DNA of 64,000 bases from an uncultured Bryobacteraceae bacterium (lineage in GTDB: Bacteria > Acidobacteriota > Terriglobia > Bryobacterales > Bryobacteraceae), in contig CALJAM010000011.1 in assembly GCA_938027685.1 (NCBI GenBank), forward strand, positions 1-64,000. Direction: 5' to 3'. A program made the translations under genes and the position numbers. The notes under the pieces were generated by a model. The model searched no databases. It saw only the letters and a list, made by a program, of their open reading frames with translations, and was not told the origin of the DNA. Positions 38,029 through 47,792 of this stretch are shown one piece after another (within the stretch, counting starts at the first letter, position 1; each line of letters opens with the position of its first letter).

Positions 38029-38055
38029 TTGACACTCCTCGGATTAGAGTGCTAA
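38029..38055 (+). promoter_or_regulatory. CIRCE operator (HrcA) upstream of groES-groL
   Basis: TTGACACTC, a nine-base spacer, then GAGTGCTAA. The right arm is a perfect match to the CIRCE consensus (TTAGCACTC-N9-GAGTGCTAA) and the left arm differs at two positions, which create a TTGACA -35 hexamer. HrcA should therefore sit on the promoter and repress the operon until heat shock. HrcA itself is not in the window. Confidence 0.9.
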
Positions 38056-38058
38056 TAA
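38029..38058 (+). promoter_or_regulatory. groES promoter overlapping CIRCE
   Basis: TTGACA (38029-38034), 18-base spacing, and TAATAA (38053-38058). It shares bases with both arms of the CIRCE operator, about 80 bases before the groES start. The overlap explains the deviation of the left arm. Confidence 0.7.
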
Positions 38059-38139
38059 TAAGAAACGGGAGCCGGCGCTCAGCCGGCCTGCAGTCCCGGC
38101 ACAGGATTTCACAAGTTCCAAATCTGGAGGATTCAGCCC

Positions 38140-38445
38140 ATGAACATTCGTCCCCTCTACGATCGCATCGTGGTCAAACGCATCGAAGAGAAGGAGCAGG
38201 TGCAGGGCGGGATCATAATTCCGGACACGGCGAAGGAGAAGCCGCAGCAAGGCGAAGTGGTCGCGGTGGGTCGCGGCAAGCGGCTGGAGAACGGCACGCT
38301 GGTGCCCCTCGATGTGAAGGTGGGCGATCGCGTGTTATTCGGCAAGTACTCGGGCAATGAGATCAAGCTCGACGGGGTCGAGTACTTGATCATGCGCGAG
38401 GACGAAGTTTTAGGCGTGATCGAAGGCGAGTCCGCCAAATCGTGA
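38140..38445 (+). CDS. groES: Co-chaperonin GroES
   Basis: A 101-residue chaperonin lid. N-terminus [20 protein letters not shown], the mobile-loop region around [20 protein letters not shown], and [12 protein letters not shown] all fit. GGAGG (38126-38130) lies nine bases before the ATG. First gene of the CIRCE-controlled operon; groL follows after 21 bases. Confidence 0.97.
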   Translation: MNIRPLYDRIVVKRIEEKEQVQGGIIIPDTAKEKPQQGEVVAVGRGKRLENGTLVPLDVKVGDRVLFGKYSGNEIKLDGVEYLIMREDEVLGVIEGESAKS

Positions 38446-40089
<1,644 letters not shown>

Positions 40090-40118
40090 GCCGCACATCC
40101 GGGTGACGCGGCTTGCGA

Positions 40119-40158
40119 GCGCCGCCTCCGCGCGAGCGGGGCGGCGCCTTTTGTTTTT
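40119..40158 (+). terminator. Rho-independent terminator after groL
   Basis: GCGCCGCC pairs with GGCGGCGC (eight pairs, two more possible inside), followed by CTTTTGTTTTT. It lies 30 bases after the groL stop. Confidence 0.9.
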
Positions 40159-40218
40159 GTTGGCGAGCGGTTCGGGGGCAGCTGCGATGGGGATCGCGGT
40201 GCGCTAGGCTGTGGCGTG

Positions 40219-40866
40219 ATGGCGGTGCGGTGGACGAGGAAGCTGCTGAAGGCGCTCGAGCCGCCCCGGCCCCTGGTGCACAATCCAGGCGAACCGCGCG
40301 AGATGCCTCTGGGTCGTTGGAACCTCTATGTGGGCGGCGCAGGGGCGCGGACGCCGAGTTACATCAACGTTGACCTGGTCGCTGGGGGCGGGGTGGACGT
40401 GGTCGCCGACGTGGAGCAGCTTCCATTTCCCGCAAATCTGTTTCAGCGGGTGGAGTGCGACGCGGTGCTCGAACACGTGCGGCGCCCGGAGCGCGCCATG
40501 CGGGAGATCGAGCGTGTGTTGGCGCCGGGCGGGTATGCCCGCATCGTAGCTCCCTTTTGCCATCCTTTCCACGAGCACCCCAAAGACTATCACCGGTTCA
40601 CGCCGGACGGGCTGAAGCTGCTGGCGGGCGGACTGGAGGTAGTCGCCGAGGGCTGGCGCACCGGGCCGACCGCCACGCTATTGGTGTTTCTGCTGGAGTG
40701 GGTGAAGCTATGGTTTCCGTGGCGGTTCTGGCGCGTGCTGGCGCACGGGGTGCTGGGGTGGCTGCTGTTTCCCCTACGGTATCTGGATCTTCTGTTGCTT
40801 CGCTCGCCGCGCGCCGGGCGGATCGGAAACCACTATTTCTTGTGGCTGCGGAAGCCACAGCGCTAA
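40219..40866 (+). CDS. Class I SAM-dependent methyltransferase
   Basis: A 215-residue protein of the Methyltransf_11 kind. After a short N-terminal stretch it has YINVDLVAGGGVDVVADVEQ (end of motif I region), LPFPANLFQRVECDAVLEHV and RPERAMREIERVLAPGGYAR, the classic post-I and motif III blocks; a hydrophobic segment (VLGWLLFPLRYLDLLLL) lies near the C-terminus, which suggests membrane association. Substrate unknown. The GTG at 40216 could also be used. It faces the convergent nhaA gene. Confidence 0.85.
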   Translation: MAVRWTRKLLKALEPPRPLVHNPGEPREMPLGRWNLYVGGAGARTPSYINVDLVAGGGVDVVADVEQLPFPANLFQRVECDAVLEHVRRPERAMREIERVLAPGGYARIVAPFCHPFHEHPKDYHRFTPDGLKLLAGGLEVVAEGWRTGPTATLLVFLLEWVKLWFPWRFWRVLAHGVLGWLLFPLRYLDLLLLRSPRAGRIGNHYFLWLRKPQR

Positions 40867-40896
40867 GACGGAGAGATTGGGCTGATTCCACGAGCC

Positions 40897-42207
40897 TCAG
40901 CTTGCGGGTTCCCTCTTGCCTGCGGAGGCTACCGTGAGCACAATGACGCCCACTACCGCCGAGGCTAGGGATGCAGACAGGATGCCGATCTTGGCTTGAG
41001 CGTGCAAGCTAGTGCCTTCCCCGAAGGCCAGGCCCGCGATGAAGAGGGCCATGGTGAAGCCGATGCCGGCCAGCAGTCCCATGCCATAGAGGTGCGGCCA
41101 GCGCACTCCCTCCGGCAGTGTGGCGAGGCGGGTCTTGACCGCCAGCCAGCTCGCCAGCAACACGCCAAGCTGCTTGCCGACGAACAGTCCGAGGAAGACG
41201 CCGCCTGCCAAGGGACTTACCAGGTGAGCGAAGGTGAGCCCGGACAGATTCACCCCGGCGTTGGCGAGCGCGAACAACGGAAGGATGCCGTACGCCACCC
41301 AGGGATGCAATGCGTGTTCGAGTCGGCGGAGCGGCGATTGGCAATGGCGGAGGCGGCAGGTCAGGGCCTGCAGATGTAGTTCGGCGCCGTCCGGGTCGCG
41401 TTCCGCCTCGTCCAGCGAGGCGCGAGCATGGACGAGGAGAGAGGCGTGCGAGAAACGGGAGCGCGCGGGCACGCACAGTCCTAACACGACTCCTGCCAGC
41501 GTGGCGTGCACGCCGCTTTTAAGAACCGCCAGCCAGAGCAAGGCACCCACGATGAGGTAGGGTGCGAGCCTATCGACGCCGCTGCGGTTCAGGAGGACCA
41601 GGAGGGCGGTCAGGGCAACGCCGGCGAGCAAGGCCGCGGCCGAAAGGCTGCCGGTATAGAAAACGGCGATGGCGAGAATGGCGCCGAGGTCGTCGACGAT
41701 CGCGAGCGCGGTCAGCAGCACCAGGAGAGCGGAGGGAGTGCGTCGGCCGAGCGCCCGGAGGCATCCCAGAGCGAAGGCGATGTCGGTGGCCATGGGAATG
41801 GCCCAGCCGCGGCGCAGTTCGGCCTCACCGACCCAAAGCAGGAAAATAGCGGCTGGGAGTGCCATGCCGCCCAGTGCGGCGGCAGTGGGCAAGGCGGCCT
41901 TGCGCGCTGAATTCAGCTCTCCGATGAGGAGTTCACGCTTGATCTCCAGGCCCACCAGGAGGAAGAAGATCGCCATCAGCAGGTCGTTGATCCACAGCAG
42001 CAGCGGTTTGTGAAGCTCGAGGCCGGGGACGCCGACGCGCAGCGGCGTGGACCAAAGGCGAACGTAGCTGTCCTGCCACGGCGAGTTCGCCCACAGAAGT
42101 CCGGCGAGCCCGGCGGCGGCCAGAATCGCTCCACCCAGAGCTTCGGTCTTGACGAATTCCTCGAGCGGGGCCAGCAGCCGTCGCGGCAGAGGGGTCTTTG
42201 CTCGCAT
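40897..42207 (-). CDS. nhaA: Na+/H+ antiporter NhaA
   Basis: A 436-residue membrane protein with about twelve hydrophobic segments. LLWINDLLMAIFFLLVGLEI, AIPMATDIAFALGCLRALG (containing the essential ATDIAF) and LTALAIVDDLGAILAIAVF with the Asp pair of the transport site are NhaA hallmarks. It exchanges sodium for protons and helps with salt and alkaline pH. Its C-terminal third has a long charged loop (RSRFSHASLLVHARAS). Divergent from the propeller-protein gene. Confidence 0.95.
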   Translation of the reverse strand: MRAKTPLPRRLLAPLEEFVKTEALGGAILAAAGLAGLLWANSPWQDSYVRLWSTPLRVGVPGLELHKPLLLWINDLLMAIFFLLVGLEIKRELLIGELNSARKAALPTAAALGGMALPAAIFLLWVGEAELRRGWAIPMATDIAFALGCLRALGRRTPSALLVLLTALAIVDDLGAILAIAVFYTGSLSAAALLAGVALTALLVLLNRSGVDRLAPYLIVGALLWLAVLKSGVHATLAGVVLGLCVPARSRFSHASLLVHARASLDEAERDPDGAELHLQALTCRLRHCQSPLRRLEHALHPWVAYGILPLFALANAGVNLSGLTFAHLVSPLAGGVFLGLFVGKQLGVLLASWLAVKTRLATLPEGVRWPHLYGMGLLAGIGFTMALFIAGLAFGEGTSLHAQAKIGILSASLASAVVGVIVLTVASAGKREPAS

Positions 42208-42265
42208 GAACCATCAATAATGCATGCCTCTCTGTGCCTGCAGGAGTCGCGATACCATAGCGCGC

Positions 42266-44572
42266 ATGAAGCGGCGTGTGGTGCGAACGGTCGTTATTGC
42301 GCTGACGGCGACGGCTTTCTCGGGTGGGGGAGAGGTCTTCCGCCAACAGGTGCGGTGGTGCTACGGCGAGAGCGACGGTCTGCCCTCAGCGGACGTGTAT
42401 GCGGTGGCGTGGGTGACGCCAGGCGTGGTTTACGCCGGTACGGCGAAGGGCCTGGCGCGATACGCGGAGGGGAAATGGCGCCGGGTGGAGCCTTTCAGCG
42501 CGCGGGTAGAGGCTTTGGCTGTGCGGGGAGGCGAGCTTTTGCTAGTCCATCAAGGGCTGCTCTGGCGGTTGAGAGCAGAGCGGCCGGAGAAAATAGCGTC
42601 CCTGCCGCCGGGGGTTGCCGTGCGCGGTCTCGCCGCTGCGGGGACGGTTTGGCTGGGGACGGAGGGCGGGCTGTGGGAGCTGGCGGGAGGGCGCTTTCGG
42701 CGTGTCGCGGCTGTGGACCGCTTGGCGGGTGTGGGAAAGGAGATCCGCCAGGTGGCTGCGTCACACGACGGTCGGCTCGCGGTGGCGGGGGCAGCGGGAC
42801 TCTTTCTGGGTGACGCGAAGGGCGAGTGGCGCGCGCTTCGTCCGTGGGATGGGTCGCGGAGTTGGGCTCCCACGGACGTGCGCGGAGTGGCTTTCGACGG
42901 GCAGGGGCGCCTGTGGTTCGCCTCACCCCAGGGCGTGGGACGGCTAGAGGGTGACCGGTGGTCGCTATATACGGGCAGCGAGGGCCTTCCCTACGACGAT
43001 TTCACGACGGTGGCGGCGGGCGAAGCGGGTGTGGTCTGGTTCGGCACGCGTCGCGGCGCCATCCGTTACGATGGCAGGAATTGGGAGTACCGTCAGGGTT
43101 TGCGCTGGCTGCCCGATGACGAAGTTCGTTCGATAGCGGTCAGTGCCGAGGGCGAGGCATGGATCGCGACGGGGAAAGGCGTAGCCCGCATCGAGCTTCG
43201 CCCGCTGACGTTCGGCGAAAAGGCGGCCTTCTTCGAGCGGGAGATCGACAAGCGGCACCGACGGACTGCCTACGGGTACGTGGATTCGGTCCGGTTGAAA
43301 CGCCCGGGCGACACAAGCGAGTGGGTCCAGCGGGACAGCGACAATGACGGGCTGTGGACCAGCATGTACGGGGCCGGGGAGTGTTTCGCCTGGGCGGCCA
43401 CGCGCGAAGCGGCGGCGCGTCAGCGAGCCCGCGCGGCTTTCGAAGCGCTGCGGTTCCTAAGCACGGTGACGCAGGGAGGAGTTCCGCCCGCGCGGCCGGG
43501 TTTCGTGGCGCGGACCGTCGTGCCGGCCGACGGACCGGACCCGAACCTCGTTTATACGCGCGAGCGCGACGAGCAGATGCGAGCCACGCGGGATCGCCTG
43601 TGGAAAATTTTGCATCCCCGCTGGCCGCGAAGCGGGGACGGCAAGTGGTATTGGAAGGCGGATACGAGCTCGGACGAGCTGGACGGGCACTTTTTCTTTT
43701 ACGCCCTGTATTACGACCTGGTGGCGGACTCACCGGAGGAGAAAGCCGAGGTGCGCGCGGTGGTCACCGGGATCGTCGATCACCTGCTGGCCCATGACTT
43801 TGCGTTGGTGGATTGGGACGGGCAGCCGACGCGGTGGGCGGTTTTTACGCCGGCCAAGCTGAATCAGGATCCCGACTGGTACGTCGAGCGGGGCCTGAAT
43901 TCGCTGAGCATCCTTTCCTACCTTGCAGTAGCGGAGCATATGACGGGAGCGGGAAGGTACCGTGCGGCGGCAGAGCGATTGATCCGGGAGCACCACTATG
44001 CGCAAAACCTGATGGTGCCCAAGATCCAGGCGGGCCCGGGAACCGGCAACCAGTCGGACGACGAGATGGCGCTAATGAACTTCTACAACCTGATCCGGTA
44101 CGAGACGGACCCGGAGTTGCGTTCGCGCTACGCTTTCGCCTTGTATCAATACTGCCTGCTGGAGCTGCCCGAGTTGAACCCGCTGTTCAACTTCATCTGC
44201 GCGGCGAGCCTGGCGGGACAGAAATACCGAACGCCGTTTCGGACGCTGGACCTTGCGCTGCCCGGGCCCTGGCTGGAGGAATCGCTCGACACGCTACGGC
44301 GATTTCCGCTGGACCGCGTGGACTGGGGGCTGGCGAACAGCCACCGCAGAGACGTCGTGCCGGTTGCGTTAGACGTGCCGGGTTCGGAGCGCAGCGGGCG
44401 CGGTTGGCGTCGCAACGGCAAGGTGCTGCCGGTGGACGAGCGGTTCGTGGAGCACTGGAATCACGATCCATGGCGGCTGGACCAAGGCGGGCAGGGGCTG
44501 GTGCTGGCCGACGGGGCAGCGTTTCTGCTGCCGTACTACATGGGTCTGTATCACGGGTTCGTGAGCCGGTGA
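42266..44572 (+). CDS. Secreted two-component-regulator-type propeller protein with C-terminal helical domain
   Basis: A 768-residue protein started at the ATG at 42266 (signal: RTVVIALTATAFSGG). Residues 30-320 are Reg_prop blades (SADVYAVAWVTPGVVYAGTA; LPYDDFTTVAAGEAGVVWFG; GKGVARIELRPL). Such blades normally precede the membrane part of hybrid sensor kinases, but here a long helical, Trp/Tyr-rich domain follows, without kinase motifs: DSDNDGLWTSMYGAGECFAW, FFYALYYDLVADSPEEK, YVERGLNSLSILSYLAVAEH. This second part looks like an (alpha/alpha) toroid as in polysaccharide lyases or glycosidases, but I cannot name a family. It lies in front of the microcompartment cluster. Confidence 0.85.
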   Translation: MKRRVVRTVVIALTATAFSGGGEVFRQQVRWCYGESDGLPSADVYAVAWVTPGVVYAGTAKGLARYAEGKWRRVEPFSARVEALAVRGGELLLVHQGLLWRLRAERPEKIASLPPGVAVRGLAAAGTVWLGTEGGLWELAGGRFRRVAAVDRLAGVGKEIRQVAASHDGRLAVAGAAGLFLGDAKGEWRALRPWDGSRSWAPTDVRGVAFDGQGRLWFASPQGVGRLEGDRWSLYTGSEGLPYDDFTTVAAGEAGVVWFGTRRGAIRYDGRNWEYRQGLRWLPDDEVRSIAVSAEGEAWIATGKGVARIELRPLTFGEKAAFFEREIDKRHRRTAYGYVDSVRLKRPGDTSEWVQRDSDNDGLWTSMYGAGECFAWAATREAAARQRARAAFEALRFLSTVTQGGVPPARPGFVARTVVPADGPDPNLVYTRERDEQMRATRDRLWKILHPRWPRSGDGKWYWKADTSSDELDGHFFFYALYYDLVADSPEEKAEVRAVVTGIVDHLLAHDFALVDWDGQPTRWAVFTPAKLNQDPDWYVERGLNSLSILSYLAVAEHMTGAGRYRAAAERLIREHHYAQNLMVPKIQAGPGTGNQSDDEMALMNFYNLIRYETDPELRSRYAFALYQYCLLELPELNPLFNFICAASLAGQKYRTPFRTLDLALPGPWLEESLDTLRRFPLDRVDWGLANSHRRDVVPVALDVPGSERSGRGWRRNGKVLPVDERFVEHWNHDPWRLDQGGQGLVLADGAAFLLPYYMGLYHGFVSR

Positions 44573-44605
44573 TGCGCGCGGCGCGCCGCAGGAAGGGCCC
44601 TTTGC

Positions 44606-44611
44606 TACAAT
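44606..44611 (+). promoter_or_regulatory. -10-like hexamer before the aldolase gene
   Basis: TACAAT lies 10 bases before the ATG at 44622. If used, the leader would be very short. No matching -35 is convincing. Confidence 0.3.
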
Positions 44612-44621
44612 CGTGGGTTCG

Positions 44622-45404
44622 ATGCCCAAGACCGAGCGGGAGCACCGCCAGGACATCGTGGAAGTAGGCCGTTTGATTTGGCAGAAGGGCTGGGTGGCGG
44701 CCAACGACGGCAACATCACGGTGCGTCTGGATGAAGAGCGCGTGCTGGCGACCCCGACCGGCGTTTCCAAGGGCATGATGCATCCCGACGATCTGATCGT
44801 CTGCGATATGAGCGGCCGCAAGCTGATGGGCCGTTTGGATCAGACCTCGGAGCTGGGGATGCATCTGACGATCTATCGCCTGCGACCGGACGTGCGGGCA
44901 GTGGTTCATGCGCACCCGCCGGTGGCTACAGGCTACGCAGCGGCGGGCAAGCCTCTGAACCTGGCTTTGCTGCCGGAGGTGATCATCGGGCTGGGCTGTG
45001 TTCCGCTGGCCGAGTATGGGCTGCCGGGGACGCCCGAGCTGACCCAGCCGATGTTGCCTTACATTCCCAAGTACGATGCCCTTCTGCTGGCCAATCACGG
45101 GGCGGTCTGCTACGGGCCCGATGTGTGGAAGGCGTACTTCCGGATGGAGACGGTGGAGCACTTCGCGCGGATCTCGCTAGTGGCCGAGCTGCTGGGTGGT
45201 CCGCAAGTGCTGTCCCGCGAGGAAGTGGAAAAGCTTCTGGCGGCCCGTGAGCGCTATGGCATCCGAGCCAGGGTGCATGGGGAGCCGGGCTGTCCGTTGG
45301 TGGCCGAGGAAGTGGGCGTGGAGAAGTTTGTTGTGACGCGCGAGGAGCTGATCGCGCTGGTCAGCGAAGCCTTGCGCGCGAGTGGAAAATTGGGAGTAAC
45401 GTGA
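44622..45404 (+). CDS. Class II aldolase, fuculose/rhamnulose-phosphate aldolase type (microcompartment-associated)
   Basis: A 260-residue protein of the class II aldolase/adducin family. [36 protein letters not shown] with the HxH metal pair, and [18 protein letters not shown] are hallmarks. Known relatives cleave L-fuculose-1-phosphate or L-rhamnulose-1-phosphate to lactaldehyde and DHAP. The C-terminal 22 residues after a linker ([18 protein letters not shown]) form an amphipathic helix, like the encapsulation peptides that direct enzymes into microcompartments. The genes directly after it encode shell proteins, which supports this. Start ATG at 44622; a GTG at 44613 is in frame. Confidence 0.9.
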   Translation: MPKTEREHRQDIVEVGRLIWQKGWVAANDGNITVRLDEERVLATPTGVSKGMMHPDDLIVCDMSGRKLMGRLDQTSELGMHLTIYRLRPDVRAVVHAHPPVATGYAAAGKPLNLALLPEVIIGLGCVPLAEYGLPGTPELTQPMLPYIPKYDALLLANHGAVCYGPDVWKAYFRMETVEHFARISLVAELLGGPQVLSREEVEKLLAARERYGIRARVHGEPGCPLVAEEVGVEKFVVTREELIALVSEALRASGKLGVT

Positions 45405-45453
45405 TGGGAAGGGCGCGCGGCGAGGCGGCTCGCCGGCGCGCGGATGGAGCAAC

Positions 45454-45744
45454 ATGGGCGAAGCACTGGGTATGATCGAAACCCGCGGCCTGGTGGCGAT
45501 GATCGAAGCCGCGGATGCGATGGTCAAAGCCGCCAAGGTGACCCTGGTCGGCTGGGAGAAGATCGGTTCGGGCTACGTGACCGCGCTGGTGCGTGGTGAC
45601 GTGGCGGCGGTGCGCGCGGCGACCGATGCGGGCGCGGCAGCCGCGCGTCGGGTGGGCGAGCTGATCGCGGTGCACGTGATCCCGCGACCGCACCCGAGCC
45701 TGGAAGACGTCCTGCCCATCGGCAAGAGCAATCCCAGCAAGTAG
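45454..45744 (+). CDS. Bacterial microcompartment hexameric shell protein (BMC-H)
   Basis: A 96-residue single-domain BMC protein. The pattern [20 protein letters not shown], then [20 protein letters not shown] and [20 protein letters not shown] is a full BMC-H domain, with the usual GS-Y pore loop region ([10 protein letters not shown]). It forms the flat hexamer tiles of the shell. GGAG precedes the ATG. It sits 49 bases after the aldolase gene. Confidence 0.95.
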   Translation: MGEALGMIETRGLVAMIEAADAMVKAAKVTLVGWEKIGSGYVTALVRGDVAAVRAATDAGAAAARRVGELIAVHVIPRPHPSLEDVLPIGKSNPSK

Positions 45745-45772
45745 GGCGTCTGCCGAAGGCAGCGAGCGCGTC

Positions 45773-46048
45773 ATGATTCTGGCTCGCGTGGTGGGCACGG
45801 TGGTGGCCACGCGGAAGGACCCGCGTCTGGAGGGCAAGAAGCTGCTGGTGCTCAAGCCCATCAGTCCCGATGGCAAGGAAGAGGCGGGCTACGTGGTGGC
45901 CGTGGACACCGTGGGAGCGGGTTTTCGGGAGACCGTGATCGCGGTTTCGGGCAGTTCGGCGCGCATGGCCGAAGGCTGTCGCGACAGGCCTGTGGACACC
46001 GCCATCGTGGGCATCGTGGACACGGTGAGCCTGGACCGGCGGGAGTGA
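45773..46048 (+). CDS. Microcompartment pentameric vertex protein (BMC-P), copy 1
   Basis: A 91-residue EutN/CcmL-type protein. MILARVVGTVVATRKDPRLE, KLLVLKPISPDGKEEAGYVV, AVDTVGAGFRETVIAVSGSS and DTAIVGIVDTV give the complete pentamer fold. Pentamers close the vertices of the icosahedral shell. The stop overlaps a possible GTG start of the next gene. Confidence 0.93.
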   Translation: MILARVVGTVVATRKDPRLEGKKLLVLKPISPDGKEEAGYVVAVDTVGAGFRETVIAVSGSSARMAEGCRDRPVDTAIVGIVDTVSLDRRE

Positions 46049-46053
46049 GCGCG

Positions 46054-46353
46054 ATGTATTTGGGGCGGGTTGTGGGCCGCGTTTGGGCGACGGTGAAGAA
46101 TGCCAATCTGACCGGTCAGCGCCTCCTCATCGTGCAGCCGGTGACGCCGGAGCTCAAGGACAAGGGGAGGCCCATCATATGCACGGACTGGACGGGAGCA
46201 GGGGCAGGGGAGCTGATCTACTGGACGCGGGCGCGGGAGGCCAGCTTCGCTTTCCTGCCCGATGAGGTTGTCACCGACGCCACGATCGTGGGCATTGTGG
46301 ATGCCATCCGGGTGAAGCGCGAGGCCCATCGTGGCGACGGCGGGAGCGGGTGA
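46054..46353 (+). CDS. Microcompartment pentameric vertex protein (BMC-P), copy 2
   Basis: A 99-residue EutN/CcmL-type protein, MYLGRVVGRVWATVKNANLT at the start and DATIVGIVDAIRVKRE near the end. Residues 45-75 differ from the other copies (GAGAGELIYWTRAREASFAF), so it is a distinct paralogue. I start at the ATG at 46054; a GTG at 46045 overlaps the previous stop. Charged C-terminal tail. Confidence 0.92.
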   Translation: MYLGRVVGRVWATVKNANLTGQRLLIVQPVTPELKDKGRPIICTDWTGAGAGELIYWTRAREASFAFLPDEVVTDATIVGIVDAIRVKREAHRGDGGSG

Positions 46354-46628
46354 TGCTGATCGCCCGGGTCATCGGTGAGCTGGTAGCGACACGCAAGCAT
46401 CCCTCGCACGAGGGACTGAAGCTCCTTTTAGTTCAGCCACTTGATTTGGACGGGTCGGAGAGGGGCGACGCTGTGGTCGCAGTCGACGCCGTGCAGGCGG
46501 GGATCGGCGATCGGGTGCTTTTAACCACGGAGGGCTACAGCGCCTTCAGCAGCGTGGGTCGCTTGATGACGCCCATCGAGGCTGCGGTCATCGGCATCGT
46601 GGACGAGGTCGACCTCAGCAGCGCCTGA
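46353..46628 (+). CDS. Microcompartment pentameric vertex protein (BMC-P), copy 3
   Basis: A 91-residue EutN/CcmL-type protein: MLIARVIGELVATRKHPSHE, LKLLLVQPLDLDGSERGDAV, AVDAVQAGIGDRVLLTTEGY and EAAVIGIVDEVDL. The ATG at 46353 overlaps the previous stop (TGATG). Three pentamer paralogues with one hexamer is a set seen in planctomycete-type fucose/rhamnose compartments. Confidence 0.93.
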   Translation: MLIARVIGELVATRKHPSHEGLKLLLVQPLDLDGSERGDAVVAVDAVQAGIGDRVLLTTEGYSAFSSVGRLMTPIEAAVIGIVDEVDLSSA

Positions 46629-46733
46629 GAGCGTTCTTCCCAAGCGGGTCCTCCTGCTAGCCGTTTCCTCTGATAGGATCGGAAGGTTTCCCGGAGCGTG
46701 GGAAGCAAATTCGAGTGCGTGAGAGGTGGACCC

Positions 46734-47771
46734 GTGAAGCGTCGTAGTTTTCTGGCCAGTGCCGTGGGCGCGGCCGTGGCGAGGGCAGCGGAGCCCAGGT
46801 TGCGGTGCCGCACCGGGGGCGACTTCAAGATTCTAGCGGTTTCGGACCTGCATTACCGGCCCGAGCCCGATACCCACGGCATCAGGCTAACGGAGCGATT
46901 GATCGAGCTGGAGAAGCCCGACCTGGTGATCGTGGACGGCGATTGTGTTTCGGGCAACGATTGCCCATCGCCGGAGGCGGTGCGGGCCGCGGTAGGCAAT
47001 GTGGCCGCGGCCATGGAAAAGCACAAGGTGCACTGGGCGATCGTCTTCGGCAACCACGACCAGGAGCATTTTCCGAAGACGCGGCTGGACAAGCATGCGG
47101 TGCTGGAGATCTACGCGTCGCACGCCCACAACCTGAACGGGGCTTATGAGCGGGGGTTGACCGGGGCCGGCAACAAGCATTTACTCGTATGGAACTCATC
47201 GGGGACGCGGCCGGTTTACTGCATCTGGCTGCTCGATTCCAACGAGTACTTTACCGAGGGCAAGAACACGTATTACGACTGGATCCACACGGATCAGATC
47301 CTGTGGTACTACCGCAGCTCGATCGAGCTGGAGAAACGTTATGGCGGCAAGGTGCCGGGGCTGATGTTTTTCCACATCCCGCTGCGGGAGTTCAACGAGA
47401 TGGCGAACCAGGCCAAGATCATCGGGGCGCGGCACGAGCCGGAGGCGCCCTCGCCGGTCAACAGCGGCCTGTTCGCTGCGGTGCTCGAGCGCGGGGACGT
47501 GCGCGGGATCTACTGCGGCCATGACCACACGAACAACTATGTGGGTCGGTGGAAGGGCGTGGAGCTGGGCTACGTGGGCTCGGCGGGCCACCGGGCTTAC
47601 CCGCGCGTTGCTCCCGACGATCCCTCCAACGGGAAGGTGCGCGGCGGACGCGTATTTTTGATCAGCGAGGGTCCGCCCGCCCGTCACAAGACCTGGATGC
47701 GGTTCAAGGACGGCAGCGTGAACTGGGAGTTCGAGTATCAGTCTTACAGCGACTATCAGCTGGGCAAGTAA
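46734..47771 (+). CDS. Metallophosphoesterase (Tat-exported)
   Basis: A 345-residue protein with a twin-arginine leader (KRRSFLASAVGAAVARAA) started at the GTG at 46734, which has GAGAGGTGG upstream. The calcineurin-like motifs are in order: ILAVSDLHY (D-x-H), LVIVDGDCVSG (GD), IVFGNHDQE (GNHD), LMFFHIPL (H) and YCGHDHTNNY (GHDH). A phosphoester hydrolase of two-metal type, probably periplasmic. Substrate unknown. It follows the shell genes after 105 bases. Confidence 0.93.
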   Translation: MKRRSFLASAVGAAVARAAEPRLRCRTGGDFKILAVSDLHYRPEPDTHGIRLTERLIELEKPDLVIVDGDCVSGNDCPSPEAVRAAVGNVAAAMEKHKVHWAIVFGNHDQEHFPKTRLDKHAVLEIYASHAHNLNGAYERGLTGAGNKHLLVWNSSGTRPVYCIWLLDSNEYFTEGKNTYYDWIHTDQILWYYRSSIELEKRYGGKVPGLMFFHIPLREFNEMANQAKIIGARHEPEAPSPVNSGLFAAVLERGDVRGIYCGHDHTNNYVGRWKGVELGYVGSAGHRAYPRVAPDDPSNGKVRGGRVFLISEGPPARHKTWMRFKDGSVNWEFEYQSYSDYQLGK

Positions 47772-47792
47772 GTGCGCGGGGCGCGCGCCGGT

